Source: Ruminococcus sp. (GTDB taxonomy: Bacteria > Bacillota > Clostridia > Oscillospirales > Ruminococcaceae). From it: a stretch of DNA of 64,000 nt. The stretch's first letter is position 1. The number at the start of each line of letters is the position of its first letter. The notes below the pieces were generated by a model. It made no database searches and had not been told where the DNA came from. It saw only the letters and a list, made by a program, of their open reading frames with translations. This document shows positions 42,233 to 50,499 of the stretch, one piece after another. Where the stretch lies: assembly GCA_014799805.1 (NCBI GenBank), contig JAAVHJ010000010.1:110652-174651 (forward strand), written 5' to 3'. A program made the position numbers and the translations under genes.

Positions 42233-43627
42233 ATGCAAGAATCAAAACAAGAATTACAAGAAAATTCTAGTTCTGAAATTTTTAAACAACAAGTAGGGAA
42301 ATTTATCTGGACATTTCTTACCATTGCCGCTGCGATTTTATTTTACTATTTAATTCAATATCTGGGGAGTATTTCTAAATTTTTTCTGTCTGTCATGAAT
42401 GGAATCAGCCCTGTTATATGGGGCTTAGTACTTGCGTATTTACTTGAGCCAATCTGCAATTTCTGGGAAAGAAATTTACTCTCATGGCGTTTGCCAAAAA
42501 GCAAAAATCCTGAAAAAACTATGAAAAATATCCATGTTGCTTCAGCGATTTTAATGGTAATTTCTGCATTTGCAATCATTGCATTGCTATTATTATTAAT
42601 CGTTCCAGAAATTTATAATAGTATTACTGGAATTGGGAAAACATTACCATCACAAATAGAAAATATTTCCGATAGTCTTAAAAATAAAACTTTTTTTGAT
42701 AATTCTAACTCAATTGGTTTATATGCAAATAATGCATTATTAAGCATATTTAAATCTGTTGAAAAATGGTTAGTATCTTCTGACTTGCCATCACAGGCAC
42801 AGAAAATTATTAATTATTTTTATACAGGTGTCAAAAGCGTTTTTAATGTCGTATATAATTTAGTCGTTGGCTTAATTTTATCTATGTATATTATGATTGA
42901 CAAAGAAAAATTATTTCGTCAAATCAGAAAAATCACATATAGCATTTTTTCTGTAGAAACGGCATCAAGAATGCGTCGTATGATTGGGAGAGGTAATCAG
43001 AAATTCAGCTCTGCGATTCGTGGCAAAATTATTGATTCTATGATTATTGGTGTCATTTGTTTTGTATTATTAACAATTTCAAATCTTTTACCATGGTTTG
43101 CATTTCCGTATCCAGTTTTGCTTGCTGTAATTGTAGGCTTAACAAACGTTGTGCCGTTTTTTGGGCCTATTGTTGGTGCTTTTATCACAGGTGTTCTTGT
43201 GTTATTTGATAATCCTAAAATGGTAATTCCGTATGTGATTATTATTGTTATCCTGCAACAGTTTGATGCAAATTATTTAGACCCACACTTAGTTGGCGGT
43301 TCTATCGGATTAAAGCCATTCTGGTCAATTTCAGCTGTTTTGCTTGGAAGTACAATTTTTGGTGTGCCAGGATTTATTATTGGTCCTCCAGTGGTTGCTT
43401 TTATTTATGAAATTGTCAGTGAATGGACAGATGACAAACTTAGAACAAAACATCTTGCAGAAGAATTTCATATTCCACCAGAAGAAGATTTTGAAAATTT
43501 TTCTGAATCAAATAATGCTTATCGCATACAACAACAAAACGGATTTGAGAAAAAATTGAAGCATTCTATTAAAAACGCTGGAAATAAAATTTCTTCTCTT
43601 GTTCAGAAATTAAATCAGAAAAAATAA
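42233..43627 (+). CDS. AI-2E family transporter (TqsA/PerM type)
   Basis: The 464-residue protein has about eight membrane helices: two near the start, a large loop with 'KTLPSQIENISDSLKN', then 'VVGLILSMYIMIDKEKLFRQIRKI', 'GVICFVLLTISNLLPWFAFPYPVLLAVIVGLTNVVPFFGPIVGA' and 'GLKPFWSISAVLLGSTIFGVPGFIIGPPVVAFI'. This is the AI-2E/PerM family. Members export a variety of compounds and some are Na+/H+ antiporters; the substrate is not predictable. The gene follows ppk1 closely and ends at a strong terminator. Confidence 0.92.
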   Translation: MQESKQELQENSSSEIFKQQVGKFIWTFLTIAAAILFYYLIQYLGSISKFFLSVMNGISPVIWGLVLAYLLEPICNFWERNLLSWRLPKSKNPEKTMKNIHVASAILMVISAFAIIALLLLLIVPEIYNSITGIGKTLPSQIENISDSLKNKTFFDNSNSIGLYANNALLSIFKSVEKWLVSSDLPSQAQKIINYFYTGVKSVFNVVYNLVVGLILSMYIMIDKEKLFRQIRKITYSIFSVETASRMRRMIGRGNQKFSSAIRGKIIDSMIIGVICFVLLTISNLLPWFAFPYPVLLAVIVGLTNVVPFFGPIVGAFITGVLVLFDNPKMVIPYVIIIVILQQFDANYLDPHLVGGSIGLKPFWSISAVLLGSTIFGVPGFIIGPPVVAFIYEIVSEWTDDKLRTKHLAEEFHIPPEEDFENFSESNNAYRIQQQNGFEKKLKHSIKNAGNKISSLVQKLNQKK

Positions 43628-43647
43628 AAAAATTCCTTTATTGAGGA

Positions 43648-43677
43648 TAAAAGTCCAGTGAAAAGCTGGACTTTTTT
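43648..43677 (+). terminator. Terminator of the ppk1 operon
   Basis: AAAGTCCAG and CTGGACTTT pair around a 7-nt loop and continue into a T-run. Confidence 0.9.
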
Positions 43678-43725
43678 AAATGAATTTTATTTCTGCTTAT
43701 GGACTATTTTTGCAAACAAAATAGA

Positions 43726-43955
43726 AATGTTCCACGTGGAACATTCTTGCTAATAAAATAGAATTGTTCTCGAACGTTTTCGCCAACAAAATAGAAATGT
43801 TCCACGTGGAACATTTTTGCTAACAAAATTGAATTGTTCTGGAACATTTTCGCCAGCAAAATAGAAATGTTCCACGTGGAACATTTTTGCTAACAAAATA
43901 GAATTATTCTGGAACATTTTCGCCAACAAAATAGAAATGTTCCACGTGGAACATT
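43726..43955. repeat. Array of four parS-like palindromes at 70-bp spacing
   Basis: TGTTCCACGTGGAACA occurs four times, starting at 43728, 43798, 43868 and 43938, exactly 70 bp apart, each inside the perfect palindrome AATGTTCCACGTGGAACATT. Halfway between neighbours lies a shorter version, TGTTCTGGAACA or near variants, which equals the full site without its central CACG. Flanks alternate between TTTTCGCCAACAAAATAGAA and TTTTTGCTAACAAAATAGAA. The sequence matches the general bacterial ParB site (tGTTnCACGTGnAACa). No parA or parB gene is in the window. The flanking 43678-43725 and 43956-44025 hold no gene. Confidence 0.8.
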
Positions 43956-43982
43956 ATAAAACTTCATATTTATATAATATTA

Positions 43983-44009
43983 TCCCTGCTTTCTTTTCAG
44001 AAGCAGGGA
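43983..44009 (-). terminator. Hairpin downstream of the peptidoglycan-binding genes
   Basis: TCCCTGCTT and AAGCAGGGA form a perfect 9-bp stem just past the stop of the 44026 gene; the minus-strand tail is AT-rich rather than pure T. Confidence 0.5.
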
Positions 44010-44025
44010 CTGTTTCAATTTTTCA

Positions 44026-44529
44026 TTACAAATCACAGCCAATTTGTGCAAGTATGTTCCATGTTTCACAGTCAACTGTACCTGTTACTGGCAATGCACA
44101 CATTTTTTGGAAAATTTGTACAGCTTGTTCTGTTTGAATATCATATTCCCCTGTGACTTGCACATCAGGGACATTTGTATATTGTTTTGAAACTGAAAAT
44201 AAAATCGCTTGAATAATAATGACTGTAAAACAATCATCGCCAGAACGTACAACCGTATTTCTATCTTTAAAAGCATTTAACGGCTTTGGTGCAGTATCGA
44301 CAAAGCTTTTATATACAGTCACAATTTTTTTCCAAGTCGTTTCATTGACTTCACCTGTCTCTGTGAGACCATAAATTTTCTGAAAACTCTTGACAGCTTG
44401 TATTGTCTTGCTATCATAAACACCATTTGGAATCATGGGATTAATTCTGGTATCATAACAAGAAATAACATATAAATATCTTTGTAATTCCTGAATATGT
44501 AATTTTTTCTGTTCTTCAGTGTAAGCCAT
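44026..44529 (-). CDS. Protein with two peptidoglycan-binding domains
   Basis: The 167-residue protein consists of two PG_binding_1-type units: 'ELQRYLYVISCYDTRINPMIPNGVYDSKTIQAVKSFQKIYGLTETGEVNETTWKKI' and a second with 'VQVTGEYDIQTEQAVQIFQKMCALPVTGTVDCETWNIL'. No signal peptide is present, as in many clostridial spore-associated proteins of this type. It lies 26 nt after a larger protein with three such units, on the same strand. It probably binds cell wall or cortex peptidoglycan; no catalytic domain is present. Confidence 0.85.
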   Translation of the reverse strand: MAYTEEQKKLHIQELQRYLYVISCYDTRINPMIPNGVYDSKTIQAVKSFQKIYGLTETGEVNETTWKKIVTVYKSFVDTAPKPLNAFKDRNTVVRSGDDCFTVIIIQAILFSVSKQYTNVPDVQVTGEYDIQTEQAVQIFQKMCALPVTGTVDCETWNILAQIGCDL

Positions 44530-44555
44530 AAATTTACTCCTTTTTTCTATTAAAA

Positions 44556-45956
44556 TTAACCAGTGATTGTGTAACCAGGAGCTTGATAAGGACGCTTTCC
44601 ATAGCCAAAACGCAAATCAGAATATAATCCCCCGATTGCGTCCCATGTTACAACGCCTACAACACCATTTTCAGGCAAGCCAGAAAATCTTTGAAATGCA
44701 ATGACAGAAGCTCTTGTTAAAGGACCAAAATAGCCAGTATTTCTGACAGCAGGAATTTCTGGAATTGTTTCATGAATAAAGCTTAAATATTCCTGCAAAA
44801 TTCTGACATATTCACTTGTCACGCCCTCTTGCATGACATTCCCAGGATAAGGCACAGGAATATATTCTGCAACATCGACTGGAATAGATTCGACAATACC
44901 AGCGTAGGCTCTGAAAATTAAATCCCAAGTTGTTTCATCGACAACACCTGTTTGCGATAAGCCAAATACTCTTTGAAAAGATTTTACAGACTCTTCTGTC
45001 TGTTGGTCATAAATCCCTGTAATTTCTATCGGCTGTACAGATTCATAATAAGCCCCCACAACAGCAAGAAAATATTGTAAACCCCGTACTTGTTCATTTC
45101 GCATATTTGGCACAAGATTTTCTGTAAACTGGAACGGAAGTTCTTCTATTGTAATGCCCTCTGAATCTAATTCTGCCAAATGCTTGACACTAGTATAAAT
45201 ATATTCTATCTTATACCAAGTTGCTTTGTCAATGACACCTGTTTCAGGCAGATTAAAAATTTTTTGAAATTCTCTGACAGCAGATTCCGTTGCAGAATCA
45301 TAAGTACCATTTGCATCTGGAATTTTGGGAATCGCTGGATAATTTCTGGAAATTCTATTTAACTGAATCTGCATAATTTGCACAGCTCCCCCCGAAGACC
45401 CTGGGGCAAGTATTTCATCTGGATAAGAATGCGTTGCCGCCCTAACTGGTGCATCTTTCACAATTGTAATATCATCTCCATAATAATATTGTAATATTTC
45501 ATAAGGCAAAAGCCCTTGTTTCGCTAAATCAACTGTTCCCCATTGTGACAAGCCACTGCATGTAACGGTCGTACCGTTACAAAATGCCGCAAATAACGGC
45601 TCAATATTGCCATCACGTCTGATATAATCATCAAATAATTCATCTACTAATTGCGAAATATTATCATAAATTTCACGACCTTCAATAAATTTCTGGTCAT
45701 ACTGTGTGACAGCTGTAATATCAAACGGATAATTTCTTGACCGATACCATTCTGTATAAACACGATTCAAAGCAAAAGACACAATTGCATAAATATTTGC
45801 CCTTAAAGCTGTCTCTGGCCATGTAGGATAAATTTCACTGGAAGCAACATTTTTGATATAATCAGGAAACGAAAGTGTAACATTTGCTGCATTTTCATCT
45901 GGTGCGCCTAAATGCACTGTAATTTCTCTGGGTATAAATGGTTCACCTGTGAGCAA
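44556..45956 (-). CDS. SpoIID/LytB-like protein with three peptidoglycan-binding domains
   Basis: The 466-residue protein has an N-terminal ~170 residues resembling the SpoIID/LytB region ('FPDYIKNVASSEIYPTWPETALRANIYAIVSFALNRVYTEWY', 'YDQKFIEGREIYDNISQLVDELF', 'TCSGLSQWGTVDLAKQGL'). Three PG_binding_1 units follow, each with a 'G.YD..T...V..FQ...GL...G.VD..TW' pattern. No signal peptide is seen. SpoIID enzymes are lytic transglycosylases in engulfment; whether this variant is catalytic is uncertain. It lies 14 nt downstream of the proline-rich gene and upstream of the two-domain protein, so the three form an operon. Confidence 0.82.
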   Translation of the reverse strand: MLTGEPFIPREITVHLGAPDENAANVTLSFPDYIKNVASSEIYPTWPETALRANIYAIVSFALNRVYTEWYRSRNYPFDITAVTQYDQKFIEGREIYDNISQLVDELFDDYIRRDGNIEPLFAAFCNGTTVTCSGLSQWGTVDLAKQGLLPYEILQYYYGDDITIVKDAPVRAATHSYPDEILAPGSSGGAVQIMQIQLNRISRNYPAIPKIPDANGTYDSATESAVREFQKIFNLPETGVIDKATWYKIEYIYTSVKHLAELDSEGITIEELPFQFTENLVPNMRNEQVRGLQYFLAVVGAYYESVQPIEITGIYDQQTEESVKSFQRVFGLSQTGVVDETTWDLIFRAYAGIVESIPVDVAEYIPVPYPGNVMQEGVTSEYVRILQEYLSFIHETIPEIPAVRNTGYFGPLTRASVIAFQRFSGLPENGVVGVVTWDAIGGLYSDLRFGYGKRPYQAPGYTITG

Positions 45957-45970
45957 AATTTCACCTCCTT

Positions 45971-46960
45971 TTAGACTGGTTCAGCCTGTGAGGGCAATTC
46001 AATTGTTTCTAAATCTTCACTAATTGCTAATGGCAGTGGTATCATTTGAAATACTTGTCTTGATGTGATTCCAGCAAATATCGGAACATCTTTTGCTTCC
46101 TCTCTGAAATAACCGCTTGCATAAATTTTGACATTATAAGTTGCATAGGGTTTTATATTTTCAGGCTCTTGTGATAAATTCGCAGGCGGTGCAGGCAAAT
46201 TTACAACGGGAGTCAAACCGCTTTCATCTGTTTTTAAAATATAATTCAACATTGTTTTGCCATCAATCTGGCTATAAATTGTCACTCTTGCATCAGGTAC
46301 AGGATATGCACTATCTGCTGTTGAGGCAACAATATAAAGTTTTCCTTCAGCAGTGTTGCGTTGTTCATAAGCTTCTTGTGCAGTCCATTCCTTTGGCAAA
46401 ACAGGCTTGACTGGTTGGATATAGTCTGGCAAAACAGGTTCTTCGTATTCAATAACTGGCTCTGGTTCTAATTCAAGTTTTGGCTCTGGGATTAATACTT
46501 CTGGAGCGGATTCTCCATGAATTTCTGTTATATCTGGTTCCATAGGTTCTGCCATGACAGATATTATTGCAGAATCTTGTTCCGAATTTTCTAATATATT
46601 TCTTGGTTGTGGTGGCTGTGGATTGATTGGTTTTTGTGGCGGTTGCGGATTGATTGGCTTTGGTGGCGGTGACGGATTGGTTGGCTTTGGTGGCGGTGAC
46701 GGATTGGTTGGCTTTGGTGGCGGTGATGGATTGGTTGGCTTTGGTGGTGGTGACGGATTGGTTGGCTTTGGTGGCGGTGATGGATTGGTTGGCTTTGGTG
46801 GCGGTGATGGATTGGTTGGCTTTGGTGGCGGTGACGGATTGGTTGGCTTTGGTGGTGATGGCGGATTTGGGGGTTTTGGGGGCGAAGTTGGTCTATTACT
46901 ATACATTCTTAACATTTCTTCACGGTATTTTTTCGCAAGTTCAGATAATGAATCTGGCAT
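45971..46960 (-). CDS. Proline-rich repeat protein with C-terminal beta-sandwich domain
   Basis: The 329-residue protein has a short helical head ('SLSELAKKYREEML'), then a Pro/Lys/Thr/Asn-rich tract with the nine-residue unit TNPSPPPKP repeated seven times plus degenerate ends. An acidic linker and a C-terminal carboxypeptidase-regulatory-like domain follow ('GKLYIVASTADSAYPVPDARVTIYSQIDG', 'YNVKIYASGYFREEAKDVPIFAG'). The start at 46960 follows AGGAGG; the track adds 11 residues upstream. No signal peptide is visible. It heads the three-gene peptidoglycan-binding operon and may be a spore-surface or wall-associated spacer protein. Confidence 0.8.
   Translation of the reverse strand: MPDSLSELAKKYREEMLRMYSNRPTSPPKPPNPPSPPKPTNPSPPPKPTNPSPPPKPTNPSPPPKPTNPSPPPKPTNPSPPPKPTNPSPPPKPTNPSPPPKPINPQPPQKPINPQPPQPRNILENSEQDSAIISVMAEPMEPDITEIHGESAPEVLIPEPKLELEPEPVIEYEEPVLPDYIQPVKPVLPKEWTAQEAYEQRNTAEGKLYIVASTADSAYPVPDARVTIYSQIDGKTMLNYILKTDESGLTPVVNLPAPPANLSQEPENIKPYATYNVKIYASGYFREEAKDVPIFAGITSRQVFQMIPLPLAISEDLETIELPSQAEPV
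46650..46880. repeat. 27-bp coding tandem repeat
   Basis: About seven near-identical copies of a 27-bp unit (plus strand GGTTGGCTTTGGTGGCGGTG...) encode the TNPSPPPKP repeats of the minus-strand gene. Only third-position changes such as GGC/GGT and GAC/GAT separate copies, so the array is young and could vary in length between strains. The opposite strand is also open and Gly-rich, which produced two shadow ORFs. Confidence 0.9.
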
Positions 46961-47038
46961 GCATATAACCTCCTTTTCTAATGATTCTGACAAATTATAT
47001 GCCTGATTTCTAAATTCTATGCTAATTTTTCTGCTAAC

Positions 47039-47067
47039 TTGACAAATAGAATCACAAGTATTATAAT
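47039..47067 (+). promoter_or_regulatory. Consensus promoter of the YczE-like gene
   Basis: TTGACA (47039-47044), 17 nt and TATAAT (47062-47067), 48 nt before the ATG. Confidence 0.8.
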
Positions 47068-47114
47068 ATTTATTGAAATATATGCAAAAATTTTAATAGA
47101 AAGGATTGATTCAC

Positions 47115-47753
47115 ATGGAGAATCAAAGAAGTTTTACAAATCGTTTGGTATGTTATTTTGTAGGATTATTTATTATGACAATTGGAATTGCAATTTCTGT
47201 AAAATCTAATTTAGGTGTATCGCCTGTCAGTTCCATTCCCTACACAATGACAGTCTGCTGGGGGATTGAAATGGGTAAAGCAACTATTTTATTTCATGCC
47301 GTTTTAATTCTGATACAAGTTTTAATTTTAAGAAAAAAATTTAAATTAAAATTATTATTACAGCTCCCTGTGGGGATAATTTTTGGTTATTTTACGACTT
47401 TTTGTAATTCTCTTGCAGAAAATATTCCCACAACAGATAATTTTTTGATAAGAATATGCATGATTTTAATTAGTGTAGTTCTTGTCGCAATTGGAATTTT
47501 TTTATATCTTCCAGCAGATATTATGCCACTTGCGGGAGAAGGTGTGATGCAAGCTGTTTCAGATACGTTACATATAGAATTTTCAAAAGTAAAAATAGCA
47601 TTTGATGTCACTATGGTAATTATCTCACTTGTCACATGCCTATTATTATTGCATAATTTAGGCAGTGTTGGCTTAGGTACAGTCATTGCCGCTATTATGG
47701 TTGGTATTGTGTTAGGCTGGATTAAAAAATTTTGGGCAAAATATAAAAAATAA
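47115..47753 (+). CDS. YczE/YitT-like integral membrane protein
   Basis: The 212-residue protein has about five membrane helices. The N-terminal 'FVGLFIMTIGIAISVKSNLGVSPVSSIPYTM' is the signature of the YczE/DUF6198-like family, followed by 'LLLQLPVGIIFGYFTTFCN' and 'VALGIFLYLPADIMPLAGEGVMQAVS'-like segments. The family is uncharacterised, with possible transport functions. The ATG at 47115 follows AGAAAGGA. The next gene starts 28 nt after the stop, so this is the first gene of a three-gene operon. Confidence 0.8.
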   Translation: MENQRSFTNRLVCYFVGLFIMTIGIAISVKSNLGVSPVSSIPYTMTVCWGIEMGKATILFHAVLILIQVLILRKKFKLKLLLQLPVGIIFGYFTTFCNSLAENIPTTDNFLIRICMILISVVLVAIGIFLYLPADIMPLAGEGVMQAVSDTLHIEFSKVKIAFDVTMVIISLVTCLLLLHNLGSVGLGTVIAAIMVGIVLGWIKKFWAKYKK

Positions 47754-47781
47754 TGCTATGCTATATTAGGAGTAATTTTTT

Positions 47782-48504
47782 ATGATACATCATGAAGTCA
47801 CAGAGAAAAAATTTTTAGAATGTGAACGTTGGTATATTTTAACATGCTTAACTTTTGTAGGCGGATTTTTTGGCGGTTATACATATTCTGTCAGAGGTGG
47901 TGTTTTTTGCAATGCCCAAACAGCAAATTTTGTTTTGCTAGCCATGTCATTAGGTTCATGCGATTGGAAACAAGCAAGTTATTTGTGTATTCCCATTACG
48001 GCATATTTTTTAGGTGCAGTTGTTTCAGAAGCTGTTGCTGATGGAATTAAACGCTTTCATCTGATTCGCTGGGATACGCTGTTAATTATTATCGAAATTC
48101 TTGTGATATTTATTTTGGGCTTTATTCCAGATACTGCACCTTATCAGATTTCACAAGTTGCTATTAATTTCATCGCTTCCATGCAATATAATACATTTCG
48201 GCAAGCGGACGGTGTTCCCATGGCAACGACTTTTTGTACCAATCATCTAAGACAAGTAGGGGTATTTTTTACAAAAGGCATTCGTCATAAAAGCTTGGCA
48301 GACATTAAACGCATGGGATTTTATATTGCAATGCTGGCTGTTTTTGTTGCAGGTGGGACAATTTCTACAATGATTTGTCATCAATTTACAGGAAAAGGCA
48401 TTTGGTTTGCGATTCTGCCATTAGCAATTGTCGTAATAGATTTATTACATGCAGATTTGAAAACAGAAAAAAATGAGTTTGACAGAATTCCAAGGGGGCA
48501 TTAA
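47782..48504 (+). CDS. DUF1275 (YoaK) family membrane protein
   Basis: The 240-residue protein has about six helices and the family patterns 'LTFVGGFFGGYTYSVRGGVFCNAQTANFVLLAMSLGSCDW', 'PITAYFLGAVVSEAV' and 'NFIASMQYNTFRQADGVPMATTFCTNHLRQ'. The family has no proven function and is often annotated as YoaK. AGGAG precedes the ATG. Its end carries the ribosome binding site of the following ADP-ribosylglycohydrolase gene. Confidence 0.87.
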   Translation: MIHHEVTEKKFLECERWYILTCLTFVGGFFGGYTYSVRGGVFCNAQTANFVLLAMSLGSCDWKQASYLCIPITAYFLGAVVSEAVADGIKRFHLIRWDTLLIIIEILVIFILGFIPDTAPYQISQVAINFIASMQYNTFRQADGVPMATTFCTNHLRQVGVFFTKGIRHKSLADIKRMGFYIAMLAVFVAGGTISTMICHQFTGKGIWFAILPLAIVVIDLLHADLKTEKNEFDRIPRGH

Positions 48505-48511
48505 TTTAATC

Positions 48512-49324
48512 ATGTTTGGGGCAATTTATGGTGATATTATTGGGTCTTATTATGAAGTTCACTGCACAAAAAATTATGATTTTACATTTCATAAAAATTC
48601 TAGTTTTACAGATGACAGCGTTTTAACAACTGCAACATGTGAAGCAATTTTATTAAATCCTGAGCCTATTAAAAAAATTAAACTGAATCATCGTGCATTA
48701 GAATATGCCATGCAATATAAAAATTATTATTTTAGATTTCCGCATGCAGGTTATGGGACGATGTTCACGGAATGGGCAAAAGAAAAAACCGCTTATCCCT
48801 CAAAACAAAAAAGCTTTGGGAACGGCGGTGCAATGCGTGTTGTACCAATTGGACTGGCTTATGAAAGCTTAGAACAAGTATTATTGCAAGCCAAAGCAAG
48901 CTATTTATACACACATCATCATAAAAAAGCCATTCAATCCGCACAAGTTGTTGCAAGTGCAGTCTATCTTGCAAAACATCATGCAAGCAAATCTGAAATT
49001 AAAAAATTTATTTCTGAAACATTTCAATTTAATTTAGATTATCAAATACAGGATATTAGAAATAATTATCAATTTGATAGCTATGCAGAATATTCTGTAC
49101 CGCCTGCAATTGTTTGTTTTTTAGATTCACATGACTATGAAAGTGCAATTAGAAATGCGATTTCTTTGGGTGGAGATGCTGACACAATGGCTTGCATTGC
49201 TGGCGGAATTGCACAAGTATTTTACAAATCTATTCCAGAACATATTAAAAAATTCTGTGATACCAGGCTTGATTTTGGTATCAAGCAAGTGATTAAAACA
49301 TTTGAACAGCAATATTTTTTTTAA
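48512..49324 (+). CDS. ADP-ribosylglycohydrolase family protein
   Basis: The 270-residue all-helical DraG-fold protein is expected to remove ADP-ribose from proteins or small molecules using two Mg2+ ions. Metal-site motifs are present: 'GAIYGDIIGSYYE', 'SSFTDDSVLTTATCEAIL' and 'SLGGDADTMACIAGGIAQVFY'. The ATG at 48512 follows AAGGGGG located inside the last codons of the DUF1275 gene; the track start at 48473 is too early. No ADP-ribosyltransferase partner is in the window. Confidence 0.93.
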   Translation: MFGAIYGDIIGSYYEVHCTKNYDFTFHKNSSFTDDSVLTTATCEAILLNPEPIKKIKLNHRALEYAMQYKNYYFRFPHAGYGTMFTEWAKEKTAYPSKQKSFGNGGAMRVVPIGLAYESLEQVLLQAKASYLYTHHHKKAIQSAQVVASAVYLAKHHASKSEIKKFISETFQFNLDYQIQDIRNNYQFDSYAEYSVPPAIVCFLDSHDYESAIRNAISLGGDADTMACIAGGIAQVFYKSIPEHIKKFCDTRLDFGIKQVIKTFEQQYFF

Positions 49325-49331
49325 TATAAAA

Positions 49332-49369
49332 AAATTCGTCCAGTTTTTGCACTGAACGGATTTTTTTTA
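49332..49369 (+). terminator. Terminator of the ADP-ribosylglycohydrolase operon
   Basis: ATTCGTCCAGT and ACTGAACGGAT pair with one mismatch around a 6-nt loop and run into T8. Confidence 0.85.
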
Positions 49370-49399
49370 CATAATTTTAAAAAAATTTTCAAAAAAGGG

Positions 49400-49429
49400 T
49401 TGACAAAAAGCCCCTTGATATGTTAGAAT
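49400..49429 (+). promoter_or_regulatory. Promoter of the rep-like gene
   Basis: TTGACA (49400-49405), 18 nt and TAGAAT (49424-49429). The transcript would carry about 145 nt of folded leader before the rep-like start. Confidence 0.65.
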
Positions 49430-49452
49430 GAAGTTGCAGAAAAATCAAACAA

Positions 49453-49556
49453 ACAATCAGGAGGGCTTCTTGCTATAGGACAGGAGAAACCGCCCTATAC
49501 TATTCATCAATTCATTAATAGTATAGCATATTTTCTCCTGATTGTCAAGTGTTTTT
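49453..49556 (+). promoter_or_regulatory. Structured leader with mutually exclusive stems (possible attenuator)
   Basis: ACAATCAGGAG (49453-49463) pairs perfectly with CTCCTGATTGT (49535-49545), and CAGGAGAAA (49481-49489) pairs perfectly with TTTCTCCTG (49532-49540). Both need the same CTCCTG, so the two stems exclude each other. Inside lie CTATACTATT (49495-49504) with AATAGTATAG (49517-49526), and a competing TATAGG (49474-49479) with CCTATA (49494-49499). The last stem runs into a T6 tract (TCAAGTGTTTTTT). AGGAGG followed by TTG CTA TAG at 49470 could be a two-codon leader ORF. No known riboswitch class is recognised. Confidence 0.6.
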
Positions 49557-49581
49557 TGAAAAAAAATTAGGAGGAATTTTT

Positions 49582-50499
49582 ATGCAATTAGTAATCGAAG
49601 ATAAATCATGGAATAGATGTGCCAGACAAGTGAGACGAAACAGGAAAATCACAAGAACAGCAGAAAATCTACATATGACGCTGTTAGACAGATGGGACGG
49701 AACTAACACTGTACAGATGTCAAATACTGCCATTGAAAGAGAGCTTAACTGCTGTCATCAGAGTGTGATTAATGCAAAAAACCGTTTAGTTGAATTAGGC
49801 TTAGTGCAGATAGCAGAAAGAAAAAACCCAACTGAAACCACATCATTTATTATTCAACCAGTTTTACCACCAAAGAGAAATTGTAAAGCTAGCAAACCTG
49901 TATCAGAAAAACAATCAGATACACAACCTAAAAAACCAAAAAAAGTTACAGCTAAAAAACCGTCTGAACCAGCTAAGAAAAAATATGGCAAAAATGGTCG
50001 AGTTAGATTAACAGATGAAGAATTTGCTAATTTGATAACTGATTTCGGAGAAGAAGTTGTAAGAGACTACATTCAGAGAGCGGACAACTATAGCGTAGAA
50101 CACAACAGATGGTATAAAAATAACGCTGAAACTATCCGTAAATGGATTTTAGAAGATAAAGAAAAGCCGAAATTCAAAAATAAACAATCGAAAAAAGATA
50201 AATTTACAGACGAAGAATTACAAGGTTATTTGTCACTGGTTTGGAAATCTAGCCCAGAAGATTTAGAAAATTTAAAAAAATCCGAAGAAAGTTGCATAAA
50301 CAAAACGGAATGTAAAGAAATTGAACCTCCAGTACGTCCAATAGGATATGAATTGACGGACGAAGAAATTGAAGCAATAGAAAATTTACATTTTGAAACG
50401 ATTTTGAACAACTCTCTTCACCCGTTGTATTATTGCACGCCAGGCGAGTTAATGGTTCTTGCTGAACAGTGGAAAAAATATAAAAAACTGTTGTTATAG
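49582..50499 (+). CDS. Phage/plasmid replication-initiator-like protein with winged helix
   Basis: The 305-residue protein has residues 1-95 forming a winged helix seen in phage replisome organisers and plasmid initiators ('LHMTLLDRWDGTNTVQMSNTAIERELNCCHQSVINAKNRLVELGLVQIAER'). A Lys/Pro-rich linker leads to a segment typical of such proteins, 'RLTDEEFANLITDFGEEVVRDYIQRADNYSVEHNRWYKNNAETIRKWI'. The acidic C-terminal part is not recognised. AGGAGG lies 8 nt before the ATG at 49582. Structured non-coding DNA lies on both sides and no other mobile gene is adjacent. It may be a relic or a self-contained element; its role is unproven. Confidence 0.7.
   Translation: MQLVIEDKSWNRCARQVRRNRKITRTAENLHMTLLDRWDGTNTVQMSNTAIERELNCCHQSVINAKNRLVELGLVQIAERKNPTETTSFIIQPVLPPKRNCKASKPVSEKQSDTQPKKPKKVTAKKPSEPAKKKYGKNGRVRLTDEEFANLITDFGEEVVRDYIQRADNYSVEHNRWYKNNAETIRKWILEDKEKPKFKNKQSKKDKFTDEELQGYLSLVWKSSPEDLENLKKSEESCINKTECKEIEPPVRPIGYELTDEEIEAIENLHFETILNNSLHPLYYCTPGELMVLAEQWKKYKKLLL

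Noticed and set aside
43726-43955. CRISPR array
   Set aside because: The regular palindromes are 70 bp apart, but the intervening sequences are themselves repeats rather than unique spacers, and no cas gene is present.
46650-46880. CRISPR or mobile repeat
   Set aside because: The 27-bp units are directly adjacent with no spacers and are in frame in a coding gene.
46554-47006. Gly-rich ORF on the plus strand (repeated GFGGGDGLV), also 46654..46968
   Set aside because: It is the antisense shadow of the 27-bp repeat coding for TNPSPPPKP on the minus strand. The minus-strand gene has a good ribosome binding site, a recognisable C-terminal domain and operon context.
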